DNA from: Fonsecaea monophora
Taxonomy: Eukaryota > Ascomycota > Eurotiomycetes > Chaetothyriales > Herpotrichiellaceae
Direction: 5' to 3'
Assembly (NCBI RefSeq): GCF_001642475.1
Contig: NW_019174036.1
Coordinates: 46,108-110,107 of the forward strand
DNA length: 64,000 bases
This document shows, in pieces, positions 9,025 through 19,688 of this stretch. Each line of letters starts with the position of its first letter. Position 1 is the stretch's first letter. Position numbers and translations under genes: made by a program. The notes under the pieces were generated by a model that was given only the letters and a program-made list of their open reading frames with translations, did not search any database and was not told the DNA's origin.

Positions 9025-11334
9025 ATGCCTAAAGTCCACCTGCTCGACTACGTCGCGGGCAACATTCGCTCGTTGGTGAACGCCATTGAAAAGTGCGGAT
9101 GGGAAGTTGAATGGATCCGGAGTCCTCAGGACGTTGAAAAGGCAGATGTAAGTGTTTGCAATCTCCAGTCTCGTGACTCTTGCTCTGTCGTTGTTGCTTT
9201 GCAGTACACGTGCAGGCCTTGCTTTATCCGACCTGCAGATATTGGGTTCTTCTGGCGATGTTGTATATCTTTAGCAAAGGAGTCACTCCTTCCAGGCCAG
9301 ACGTCGAGGTGCCAGTGCTAGTTGAAGTCCAGATATACAAGACTCTTCGTGTTGGAGGCTGTTGGCTGAACTTAGGACTCGGCGCTGCTATATGATCCGC
9401 TTGCTGGTTCCGGCGGACTAACTTCTGCCTCTCGTCTCATTTGCCTTCTCACCTGTACTCAATGTACCTCATACTGGCCGAGTCTGACCTTCCTCCCACT
9501 TCTCCAAACAGAAAATCATCCTCCCAGGTGTTGGCCACTTTGGTCATTGCCTAACCTCTCTCTCCACGGCAGGCTATCTCCCCGCCATTCAAGCCCACAT
9601 ATCCAGCGGCAAGCCTTTCTTCGGCATCTGTGTGGGTCTTCAAGCGCTGTTCACCGGCTCAGAAGAGGCACCTAATGTCTCGGGTCTCAATATCATTCCT
9701 ACATCACTCAAACGCTTCTCAGCCGACAACGCAGACGGCTCGAAGAAGTCTGTGCCTTGTATAGGCTGGAACGATGCTTCGACGTTGCACCCTGACCTAG
9801 ATCCCACCCACTCGACCTCGCCAGGGAAAGGAAGAAGTTTTTACGGTCTTAACCAAGGAAGTAAGTACTACTATGTGCATAGCTACTTCGCACCCTATGT
9901 GCCCGGTGAGCTAGAGGCGAGTGGATGGGTCGTCGCCACGGCTACCTACGGCGACGAGACGTATGTGGGGGCTATCGGGAAGGGGAACGTGTTTGCGACG
10001 CAATTCCACCCCGAGAAATCCGGCGCGGCTGGTCTGAGAGTGATCAAAGCCTTTCTTGAGGGCAACACCTGGTCGGATCCAGTCATTGCATCCATATCCG
10101 GAACCAACTCGACCGCAAATGGAGCGCCGTCACCTCTGGCAGGGAGGTCTGATGGAGGAAAAAACGGTCTGACCCGACGTATCATCGCCTGTCTGGATGT
10201 CCGCACCAACGATCAGGGCGACCTCGTCGTAACCAAGGGCGACCAGTACGACGTGCGGGAAAAATCCGACACGTCGGCCACGGGGCCGGGACAAGTCCGC
10301 AACCTAGGCAAGCCGGTCGATATGGCGCGTCGTTACTACGAGCAGGGGGCAGACGAAATCACCTTTCTCAACATCACGAGTTTCCGCGACTGCCCGATCA
10401 CGGACCTGCCGATGCTGGAGATTCTGCGGCGGACGAGCGAGACCGTCTTCGTGCCGCTCACGATCGGCGGCGGGATCCGAGACATGACGGACCCCGTCAC
10501 GGGCAAGAACGTGTCGGCGCTCGACGTCGCGAAACTGTACTTTGCCTCGGGCGCCGACAAGGTGTCGATCGGGTCCGACGCCGTGCTGGCAGCTGAGGAG
10601 TACCACTCCGGCGGCCGCCTCATGGGGAAAACATCCATCGAGACCATCTCGGCGGCGTACGGCGCGCAAGCCGTCGTCGTGAGCGTCGACCCGAAACGCG
10701 TCTTTGTCTCCTCCCCGTCCGAGACGACCCACCACACCGTGCGCACGGCCTTCCCGGACGCCGACGGCCGCGAGTACGTCTGGTACGCGTGCACGATCAA
10801 GGGCGGGCGCGAGACGCGCGACCTCGACGTCGTCCAGCTGTGCACCGCCGTCCAGGCCCTCGGGGCCGGCGAGATCCTGCTCAACGCCATCGACCGCGAC
10901 GGCAGTAACCGCGGCTACGACCTCGAGCTGATCGACATGGTCAAGGCCGCCGTCGGTGTGCCTGTCATCGCGTCCTCGGGCGCCGGCGTCCCCGCCCACT
11001 TCGAGGAGGTCTTTCGCAAGACTAACGTGGACGCAGCTCTGGGTGCTGGCATGGTGAGTTTTCTCCCCTGCTTCTATTTCTCTATCATCATAGTCATCAC
11101 TCACCACTCCCTTGCCCGCTTCTGTGTCGCCTTGTTCCTAGCCACTATCCCCTTTCTCTGCGTCTGCAACCCACCCTTTTAAAATTCGAATTGGAGATAT
11201 CCGCTTACTGACCTTCAAACCCGCCCTGCTCTTCCCGCGCCACACAGTTCCATCGGGGCGAATACACCGTCGCGCAAGTCAAAGAACATCTCGGCCAGAC
11301 GGGCCTTCTGGTTCGGCCGTTTGAGAAGTTTTGA
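9025..11334 (+). CDS. his7: Imidazole glycerol phosphate synthase HisHF (glutamine amidotransferase/cyclase)
   Basis: Three exons: 9025-9147, 9512-11053, 11248-11334; both introns are phase 0 and the joined protein has 583 residues. The first half is the HisH amidotransferase: HLLDYVAGNIRSLVNAIE, LPGVGHF after intron 1, nucleophile box FFGICVGLQALF (Cys81), and QFHPEKSG with the His/Glu of the triad. The second half is HisF: RIIACLDVRTND, TIGGGIRDM, SVDPKR, NAIDRDGSNRGYD. Exon 3 supplies the last 28 residues, ending LLVRPFEKF. It makes imidazole glycerol phosphate and AICAR from PRFAR and glutamine, step five/six of histidine synthesis, in the cytosol. Intron 1 is long (364 nt) with no missing domain. 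Base composition jumps to very GC-rich near 10.2 kb, at the HisH/HisF boundary. Confidence 0.95.
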
Positions 11335-12260
11335 GACAGACAGACCGATCGGCCCGGCCTCGCTCGCTCGCTCGCTCCCTTGCTCCCTTGCCGTGCAAGC
11401 CGACATGGGTTTTTCACCACCCATAGATATCTAGCAACTAGATGGAACTTGGATTGTCCTTGTGCCTGGTATTATGACAACTAGAGACACCGGCGAGAAG
11501 AGGGAAAAGGGACATGAAAGTTGTGCATAAACAAGCGGGAAGAAATAGATTCTATTTGAATATCTCGTCTACTGCTTTGCTCGCCTCGTATGCCATGCCA
11601 TATTATAGAACGCCTCTGCTATGCAATTCAGCGTGGAAAGGAATCGACGCAACAGAATTGATGATGCTTGGATAGTGGCTGTGACGCTGTCGTCAATCGC
11701 GGCAAAATCCGCCGGGGTATGTCGTTGGGCCTGCCAGAAACCATTGAATGGCATGCTCGTGTGCCCTCTTGGTCTGGGTCCCCCGATCCTGGCACTTGAA
11801 CCACTCCTTTCTCTCGCCGCACAGAGAAGGGCTTTCAGTGATCCAGTAGCAAATACCTCACATGATCAAATTCTAGCTCAGTCGTCCGTAGACCGTGTAG
11901 TGATGTCCTGGATCGTTTGCTGCTTATACCGCAAATCACGAACAAGGCCTTCCTCCCACGACAGCCTAAGTTCGTAGCGCAGCGCTAGCTGCTTGTCGCT
12001 CGACTTCTTTGTGAAATAGTCGTGTGTCAATGGGAAACCACTCATAATAGGTATAGCCCAAAAGAAGATCCCGGGTATAGGATGAAGAATTGTAGCGACT
12101 GGCGTTCATAGGGCGCGAAGTGTTGAACCCTCCAAGACTAATGTGAGACGGATGGAACCGGCTTCTCGAATATCTCTACCGCCTTTCCGTAACAGTCTGA
12201 TACATCGACTTCTCGAAACTCAGGCTTGGTCATAAGTTGCCGAGCCCTGGTATTTTGCCT
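11335..12260. other. Intergenic, convergent gene ends
   Basis: Holds the 3' regions of HIS7 and the acyltransferase gene. It contains a short CTCGCTCGCTCGCTC run near 11365. No conserved protein, RNA gene or repeat was recognised. Confidence 0.5.
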
Positions 12261-13206
12261 TCACGAGTCCTTCTTGTTCTGTACAGTTCGTGACTCCGAG
12301 TCTTTACCCATGGCTATGATGGCATTGAGCATCTTTTCACGAGTATCTTGTGTTAGTTTATCAACGTCCGCGGCCGTGAGGCCATTTGTAGGAATGGGAT
12401 CAAGAACTGTACAATGTGTTAGTTTGAGTCCGTAGTTCATGCACAATTTCCAGTCGAGCACTTAACCAACCTTTGACTCGGATTGTTCCTGCATTGAACC
12501 TCTTAGCCTTGGGGCTCAACACACTGCTATAGTTCTCTGCCACGATCGGGACAATAGGTACACCACCCTGCACAGCTAGATGGAATGCCCCCTTCTTGAA
12601 TGGGAGCAGCATCGGCTCCACCGAGTAACTTCTCGTTCCCTCGGGAAATATGACAACGCTCTGTCTCTTCTCCCGCATGGTCCTGGCAGCACCCTCGAAA
12701 GCCTTCAAGGCTGCACTTCTGTCCACCCGATCAATGAAAACGGTGCCCGAGAGCGTCATGAACCAGCCTAGGAAGGGGACGTTGCGGAGTGACTTCTTGG
12801 CCGTGACAGAACAGTATTTTGGCCATATCCAGCCTAGTAGCAGTACATCAAGCTCTGTTTGGTGGTTGAGGATGAAGACGGCGGGGCGGGTGTTGTTTAG
12901 GATCTCGTAGCCGTTGTCCAAGATGTCGAATTTCACCCCCACTGTGTAGGTGCAGAGGTTCTTAAACGCTTTGGCGGTCGTCCATTGTGCATATGCAAAA
13001 TGTAGACCAAAGACTCGGAGGACAGCAGAGGAAATTGTGCCATACGCTGCGCAGGCTATGAGGCTCAGGTAGGCGGCCATGGTGCGCGCGACGAAGCCGA
13101 AGATTTTGGGAGGCTTCGGAAGATAGGTATAGAGAGCGAAGCAGGATAACATGGTGACGAAGTAGAAGCCTAGAAAATAGAGAATGTAGCGAAGGAGGAA
13201 GAACAT
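12261..13206 (-). CDS. slc1: 1-acyl-sn-glycerol-3-phosphate acyltransferase (Slc1/PlsC)
   Basis: Exon 1 is 12471-13206 from ATG 13206; a 64-nt intron (12407-12470, donor GTTGGT, acceptor CAG) leads to exon 2, 12261-12406. The join reads RVKVLDPIPTNGL, giving 293 residues. Two or three N-terminal membrane segments (FFLLRYILYFLGFYFVTML and a second near residue 45) precede the acyltransferase motifs: NHQTELDVL (motif I, HX4D), the FIDRVDR block (motif II), FPEGTRS (motif III) and VPIVPIV (motif IV). All are intact, so the enzyme should convert lysophosphatidic acid to phosphatidic acid in the ER or lipid-droplet membrane. Length fits yeast Slc1 (303). Divergent from RAD52, with 577 bases between starts. 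Confidence 0.93.
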
Positions 13207-13783
13207 TTTGGTGGAGGGTAGGTATCGATCGGGCGGGTCGGCGAGGAAGCAGGACCTAGCTATGTATCTTGAAGGTGAGGAGCCACCAAGGCTGCTTCTT
13301 CGACGACTAGGGTAATGATAAAATGATTGTAGGTGGTCTCGAGGTCAGCGACATGAGGGTTACAAGATCAGAACCTTCAGTGTCATCTGCAGTAAATGGT
13401 CACAAGGTATGAATTTCTTCTCGTAGTTGGAGAATAGGGCGGGATGGTATTATGGGATGGTGCTCTCAATATTCAACCCCACACCCACAACTTTGGTCCC
13501 TCAGCAATTTTTTTGGTGGCCTCTCAACAGCGGGCAGCTGCGTCATATCAGATCGGTCTAGTGGGCGACACGTGACTACGACGCGCTCAAGCTACAAGGC
13601 TGGCAAGGCTTACCCGAGTCACGTGGATTGGTGTTTCTCAGAGACATCCGACGCGATGGAGGCGGCGCGTTGAGGGAGCCTAGCTTGCATTCCCCCCTCC
13701 AATGTCAAATCACGACTCACCTATTCCTTATGCCATAGCAGAACAACTTCCTCCAGGCTAGATCCGTTCACTCTGTCACTGCG

Positions 13784-15439
13784 ATGCCTGCGTAAGGTCT
13801 TGTCTGATATGTTCTTAAAAAAAACAATTGCTAACTATCTGACAGTGTAGGTGACCAGCACAAGCCAAACGGCAGCACGACAGCCAACCCGTTCGAAGAG
13901 CGTCCGCCACGAATAACAGAATATACTGCTCAAGAGATTGCCACCCTGCAAAGTCGGCTAGACAAGCAATTAGGACCGGAGTATATCTCATCACGCGCAG
14001 GACCAGGTGGCTCAAAAGTACACTACCTGGCAGCGGACAAGGCCATCAGTCTTGCCAACGAGGTTTTCGGCTTCAATGGCTGGAGCAGCTCCATTCAAAA
14101 TATACAGATCGATTTTGTCGACGAGAACCCTCAGACGGGCAAGATTTCTCTCGGTCTCTCCGTCATCGTGCGGGTAACGCTGAAAGACGGCTCCCACCAC
14201 GAAGATATTGGTTACGGACAAATTGAGAACTGCAAAGGCAAAGCAGCAGCTTTTGAGAAGGCTAAAAAGGAGGGTACCACGGATGCATTGAAGAGGACTC
14301 TGAGAAATTTTGGCAATGTCTTGGGCAACTGCGTCTATGACAAGAGTTACTTGTCCAAGGTCACAAAGATGAAGGTGGGAAGCACCAAATGGGACGAGGG
14401 CATGCTCCATCGACACGCAGACTTTGCACCTAAAAAGGCGCCAGAAGAGAGAAAGCCAATTGTCTCTACACACGCACAAGAAGAAACGCCTGAATTTGAG
14501 GACAGTTTCGAGCTTGCAGACTTTGAAGAACTTGATTTTGATGGTGTCGACATGGGGCATCCAGATGAAGTCTCATTACCTGCGGAGCTGACAGATTCAA
14601 CAAACAAGTCAGGTCTTTCGGCCTCAGAACGAATTCACCCACAGACTAGGGTTGATCTGATGACTACGCCATCCAAACCAGCAGCCAGAGCAAGCAGTGA
14701 TCCTCGAGTGGCGCTCCCAAAGCCTGCCCAGACGCTTCCACCCACTTCTGTCATACCCCAACCTCTGCCCGGCCAGCGGCACCAAGCGGCACCAGTTCCT
14801 GTTGTAAAACCCTTGACAGGAGACTCTCGACCGCCTATTGACAATGTCTCTCGGGCAGCTTCACCTCTACCCCCCCACCATTTGCCTCCCCAGCAAGCAG
14901 GCCAAGGCGTTGGCTTTTATTCTGCCAGGGCTGCTGAAGTTCTGGATGAGAATAACAACGTGATTCCTGCTGCAGCGGCAACAGCACCCCGATTCAACCC
15001 GCATGCTGAAAGTCCATCTATCCGCAAGACATCTGGGGTCAATCACAACAGGTCTATTCCCTTGAAACGAGACTTGACTCCAGATACCACCAATCTCCGG
15101 ACGAATGTCATCAATCCACAATCCGATCCGATGAGACGATTGGGTGCTCCTGGCCCCAGCGGACCGATTCCAGGCGCGCGAGGACCTAACATCTCTGCAT
15201 ACCGACCTCCCACGAGACGAGGACCTTTGGACTCAGGCCCTGGTCACGCACTGAGCTCAGTTGACCCCAGTGGAGTTGATCGCGTTTTGCAGGCAGCGAA
15301 GAGAACACCGCTAGGAGACGTGAGCAATGTGCAGCAGCATCATGTAACATCGATCACTGCCGACGGGGCTGATGCTAAGAGACAGCGGGTAGACGGCACT
15401 GAGGAGGTGGTCACCGGGAATCCAAGGATTAGTGGATAG
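13784..15439 (+). CDS. rad52: DNA repair and recombination protein Rad52 (RadC)
   Basis: The first exon has only 8 coding bases (13784-13791, ATGCCTGC); a 54-nt intron with a textbook branch point (GCTAAC) and CAG acceptor follows, then exon 2, 13846-15439. The spliced start reads MPAVGDQHKPNGSTTANPFEE; total 533 residues. Residues about 35-205 form the conserved Rad52/22 DNA-annealing domain (HYLAADKAISLANEVFGFNGW, GYGQIENCKGKAAAFEKAKKE, TTDALKRTLRNFGNVLGNC). The rest is acidic then proline-rich and disordered, where Rad51 and RPA contacts lie in other Rad52 proteins. It loads Rad51 and anneals strands in homologous recombination. The tiny first exon is easily missed by gene finders. Confidence 0.95.
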
Positions 15440-15692
15440 AGAGTGATGACCATCAAGAGAGGGAGGACTCTACCAAGTCAAGCACTTTGGCGCAGACTAC
15501 TGCTGTGGTCGGCGATGGGAGTTGGCGGGTTGGAGGAGAGTGCATTTATGTGAAAAAGTCCCGCCTCTGGTTTTGGAGGCCGTCGTTCGAAATCCCCCTT
15601 AGCGATCTTTTTTGCGCCTTTGCTTCGAGCGCGTAAATGACCGAATATTGTGATGATTATGTACCACACCTACATATGTAGATTGTAAGCTT

Positions 15693-18600
15693 TCATGTTT
15701 TTGCACCAGCGTCTGCCTTGCCGATATCGATACCGAATCTTCGTTGTTTTTGTCCTCCTGCTGCTGGACTATTCGTTCTGTCATCCGGCGAAGTGTCCCA
15801 CCACCCCAGGCTGAAGACGTAGCCCTCAAACACTCTCTTCAGCTCGTCGTCGCTCATAAACTCTGCCCCGGCGGGGATGATCCTCCTGTCAATGACCTCG
15901 CTGCCGGCGAGCAGGCTCATGGTGCCCACGATGCTCCACGGACCCTGGGGCAGGATACGGCGCATGTTGCGCCGACCGTACACGAAGAGGCCGCAGGCGA
16001 GCATGATGCCGAGGAAGATCTGCAGGATCAGCTTCGACGTGGCATTCTGTTTGAGCCGGAGCCTTTCGACGCCAGAGACGGACCCGCGGTACTGGGGCGC
16101 CGTTGCGGCTTCGGTCTGGTTCAGGCTGCGGCGCATGGTGCCGTGGATGAGTTGGGCCATGTACCGCCGATACATGCGCTGAGTGGCGTCAACGAAGCGC
16201 TGTGTGTTTGCAGGGCCTGTCAGCTCGTCGGCGGGGATTCCATCGGGGCCATAGTTGACTTGGGAGTAAAAGTAGTCGGTCAACAGAGTCGGGGCCTCCC
16301 GGTCGAAGGGTGCGAAGGTCTTCGAGTTCGTAAACCAAAACGTGCTATTGAACGCCTGAAGCCACCTTGCTGAGCTCTCATCGACTTTCGGCTCCGACTT
16401 GACCTGAAAAGAGCCGTCCGAGGAGACTGTGAAGATAGTCTCGGCGTGTACCTCTTCCAACCCTTGAATGCACGTCATTGCTGTCACATTCTCCGTCGAG
16501 GTGACATTTTCGACAAAATAGCCAGACATGAATGCCAAGGATGGGCATCCAGGGGGATTGCTTGCCGCCCCCAAGGTATACCCTACGTTATCATCGGTGA
16601 GGAATGCGTCTGTCGCGCCCTGGTTGTTGAGAACCACTTGCTCATGTATGGAAAGACCACCTGGATCCCCACAATTATGCTGTACATCAGTCGCGAACGT
16701 AATATTCGTCACTAATTCATTGTCTCCAGTCAAGAAGTGTGGGCATGTCGGGGGTAGATCGGCGTAGAACGTGATGTGGTTGTCTCGACAGCTAGGATCA
16801 GCATGAGCACTGGGTGCTCCCTGCATCGTCATGTTCATGTTCTCTCGGGGGACCAAGGTGCAGTTAAGTGATGCCCTCATAGCCACAACATCGGCGTGAA
16901 GGGTTACTGGGCTTGCAGAATCGTCCAGCTGTTTCAGAGCCTCGGCTCCTAAGGAAGAGGGCTCGATCTTCGGAAATGCCAGTCCATCGTATGTAAATGC
17001 TGGGTAAGACGCGTTGTTCTGTTCGATCAGTGTGAAAATAGCACCAGCCGACCCGTCTGATGTAGTCCCGAATGAGGGCACAAATTTGTCGGACGCGGTG
17101 ACGGAAACACCGAGAACAACTGGGACGGCTTCAATAGTATAAAGGCCCGAAGCGATGATTGTCAACAAACTGCCAATCAGGGCAGCCATTGATGCAACAG
17201 CAGCTTCCATATGGCGCTCACGAACCGCTTTCAACGTGGACCAAATTGGGAGCTCGCCGGATGATGTCCTCAGCAATGTCTGCTTTGCCGGCGCACTTCC
17301 ACGAGTCAAAGCCTGATACGGGGCAAGTGTCGCTGCAGCGAAATCGATCGCATCGTACATGATTGCGATACATATCAGAACGACTGACGTAAGGATTGTC
17401 GGCAGTGAACGATAGATACCAGAGCTTGAAATGGTGACCAACCCGTTGTGGGCGTCTGATTCGCGTTGCAAGACTTCCAAAACCGCAATGACCGTGAGCG
17501 GTAGCCCAAGAGCTGCTGACATGAACCAGGGTGTGGTAGAGCTAGTTTCCCACCAAGAATGATTGCTGTGTTCATCGGCTGGTCGTTGTTGAGTTCCTTC
17601 CTGCACGGTGGTCTTGATACAGAATTCCGGGTTTGCACGCCCACTGTCAAAGGAAGAAGTGGCCACTAAATCCTCGAGATGAGCATTGGACTGTGCACTT
17701 GAGTAGCTCGAGACTGCTTCCAACGACCTCTGAAGCGTTGGACTTGCGGCAAGTATAGCTGCTTGAGCGCCAATAGAGTTGGGCTGCCGCGAGACCACGT
17801 CTGTTGTGCGCCATTGGAGAACAGCGGCAGCGGCGAGTGCCAGCAAAGCAAACCCTGCGCACATGGCCCACACGCTCAGCTCTCGGACTTGAAGTCTTGG
17901 TTCCTGATATACAACGCTGGCTGTGGTTGTGGCGTTGTCACGTTTGCGTAGATATGAATGGGCAAGTTGAACACCCACGCCCTTGAACGCTTTTTCGGCA
18001 GTGGTTCTCAATATTGTGGCATTTAAAAGATCAACAGCGGATCCGCCCGCGAGGATGGCGAAGAAGTTGGCAAAGTCATATATCTTCGGAGCTTCTGGTG
18101 TAGGGGGAAGGCTATTTACGAAGACTTCATTCTCGAAAGCCATACTCAGATTGTAGTATGAGTATCCAGGCAGCACATCTGCCACGCGCTCCAGCGGCCC
18201 GGTCGTGTTAACTCCGCCCTTTGAGGTGGGATCGGCGGTATTGATCGTAATGTTGACCTTGTCGATCGTGTATCCGCGAGAACAAACTAGTCCAACCGAT
18301 TCGGCCAAGTTGACGTTCCAGGCAGCGCTAGTATTTTGGGGGTGCCCTGTGACCTTTTCAAATGTGATGTCTATCAAGGTGAGCGCGTAGAGGTTGGAAC
18401 ATGGATCAAGATCGTCAGTTGGTGGACCGAATGTGTTCCAGCTCTCGTCAGAGATGATGGATCGCCCAACAGGGCAATTGGGTGCCTGGCACAACTGGTA
18501 GTAGGACGACATTGGAGGACAATGAGCAGGAGACAGTGTAAGCCTCAGTTCTAGGAGATCTCCGTAAGGGTATGAACCATCGTTCGACCAAGTAAAATTG

Positions 18601-19688
18601 TTGCCAATCACTTCCGGTGTGACCACTTCGCAGTCGAAGAAAGGGAACACGCCGTTCACCGTTGCTGTCACGGTTGAGTTTGCAGGTAGAGATTGTAAGT
18701 CAAGAGTATCATATGCGACACTCGCTGACGTGCCGTATTGATAATTGAGCCCCCGTTCTTGTATGCCGTAGAACTCCATCAGTTCGGTGTCAATGGCAGA
18801 AGGCCCAATTGTGAAATTCGTGCCCACGAATTTTGAGTTCACAAGAGCATCAGAGACGACTTTGGTGTCGGAGGTCGGTGTAAGTACAAGCAGACCAGTG
18901 CTGAAGACGATGACAATTCTCAGTAGCAGCATACCCACACCACTAGCCACCACGGCCCAATCGTGGTTTGGTACAGCTTTTGCCAGAGCTAGGGGTAAAG
19001 GAGGCGAGATATAGTCTAGGAGTAGAGATTCCTTGGCCGGCGCTGGGCCATGCCGAAGATGTGACCATGGTGCCAAAGCTCGGCAATGGAAGTCAACCAG
19101 TCTCCAGGGCACAAGGATCACAACGAGCAGTGCGGTCGGACCATAAGTCCATGCATAATGATTGCTTGTGATGGCAGTTCTGATTCCATTCTCGATTTGC
19201 GCAAATCGCCACAGGATGATCAGGCCGGCGATCAGGGCTAAAAAGAGTAAAATAAATCCAAACAGAATTGGTTTGCGTAACCAAGTCGGGTTCCACGTTC
19301 GCGGAAGAACTTGCGCGTTCTTGTTTTGGGGGATGTCATTTTGCCAGACGAACGGGGCTTTTCTAGATGCCTCAGAGTCTTCCCACTGATCCGGAAGAGA
19401 AGAGGTCTCGAAGCTATGACTGCTGCCAACCTGTTGTTGTCCGGCGATCTTGCCGTGATGCTGGGTCGGACTCGGGGCGTCGAGATACGTCTGAGGGTCG
19501 TATGCAGCCTCTGCGTGATTGAAGTCTGGAAAAGGAGGCAGGGCCCAGGAGGATCTGTCGTCGAAGGAGATCATAGGATATGCGTCATCTTGTAAGGCGC
19601 CATCATAGAAAGCACTGCTGTGTCTTGAGTTTCGTGGCAGCGGCTTTCTCTTCACTGGGGATGTTTGCTGAAACGACCTGTTCGCCAT
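15693..19688 (-). CDS. Large DUF3433-type membrane protein with duplicated architecture
   Basis: A single exon of 1331 residues from ATG 19688 (MANRSFQQTSPVKRK). A disordered N-tail of about 130 residues precedes about eight membrane helices in two equivalent blocks. Block 1: TM near PILFGFILLFLALIAGLII, TM near TALLVVILVPWRLV, then LAPWSHLRHGPAPAKESLLL, TM (VGMLLLRIVIVFSTG), a long Asn-glycosylation-rich ectodomain and TM (FALLALAAAAVLQW). Block 2 repeats this: two TMs, LAPYQALTRGSAPAKQTLLR, TM (ALIGSLLTIIASGLYTI), second ectodomain, TM (ILQIFLGIMLACGLFVYG). The APAK-T/S-LL signature between helices appears in both blocks. The family is common in moulds and of unknown function; a cell-surface location is inferred. 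Convergent with RAD52, 253 bases between stops. Confidence 0.85.
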   Translation of the reverse strand: MANRSFQQTSPVKRKPLPRNSRHSSAFYDGALQDDAYPMISFDDRSSWALPPFPDFNHAEAAYDPQTYLDAPSPTQHHGKIAGQQQVGSSHSFETSSLPDQWEDSEASRKAPFVWQNDIPQNKNAQVLPRTWNPTWLRKPILFGFILLFLALIAGLIILWRFAQIENGIRTAITSNHYAWTYGPTALLVVILVPWRLVDFHCRALAPWSHLRHGPAPAKESLLLDYISPPLPLALAKAVPNHDWAVVASGVGMLLLRIVIVFSTGLLVLTPTSDTKVVSDALVNSKFVGTNFTIGPSAIDTELMEFYGIQERGLNYQYGTSASVAYDTLDLQSLPANSTVTATVNGVFPFFDCEVVTPEVIGNNFTWSNDGSYPYGDLLELRLTLSPAHCPPMSSYYQLCQAPNCPVGRSIISDESWNTFGPPTDDLDPCSNLYALTLIDITFEKVTGHPQNTSAAWNVNLAESVGLVCSRGYTIDKVNITINTADPTSKGGVNTTGPLERVADVLPGYSYYNLSMAFENEVFVNSLPPTPEAPKIYDFANFFAILAGGSAVDLLNATILRTTAEKAFKGVGVQLAHSYLRKRDNATTTASVVYQEPRLQVRELSVWAMCAGFALLALAAAAVLQWRTTDVVSRQPNSIGAQAAILAASPTLQRSLEAVSSYSSAQSNAHLEDLVATSSFDSGRANPEFCIKTTVQEGTQQRPADEHSNHSWWETSSTTPWFMSAALGLPLTVIAVLEVLQRESDAHNGLVTISSSGIYRSLPTILTSVVLICIAIMYDAIDFAAATLAPYQALTRGSAPAKQTLLRTSSGELPIWSTLKAVRERHMEAAVASMAALIGSLLTIIASGLYTIEAVPVVLGVSVTASDKFVPSFGTTSDGSAGAIFTLIEQNNASYPAFTYDGLAFPKIEPSSLGAEALKQLDDSASPVTLHADVVAMRASLNCTLVPRENMNMTMQGAPSAHADPSCRDNHITFYADLPPTCPHFLTGDNELVTNITFATDVQHNCGDPGGLSIHEQVVLNNQGATDAFLTDDNVGYTLGAASNPPGCPSLAFMSGYFVENVTSTENVTAMTCIQGLEEVHAETIFTVSSDGSFQVKSEPKVDESSARWLQAFNSTFWFTNSKTFAPFDREAPTLLTDYFYSQVNYGPDGIPADELTGPANTQRFVDATQRMYRRYMAQLIHGTMRRSLNQTEAATAPQYRGSVSGVERLRLKQNATSKLILQIFLGIMLACGLFVYGRRNMRRILPQGPWSIVGTMSLLAGSEVIDRRIIPAGAEFMSDDELKRVFEGYVFSLGWWDTSPDDRTNSPAAGGQKQRRFGIDIGKADAGAKT

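Noticed and set aside
10304..11107. 267-codon minus-strand frame opposite HIS7
   Set aside because: GC-rich coding DNA leaves long antisense frames open; it has no family resemblance and lies wholly opposite the HisF half.
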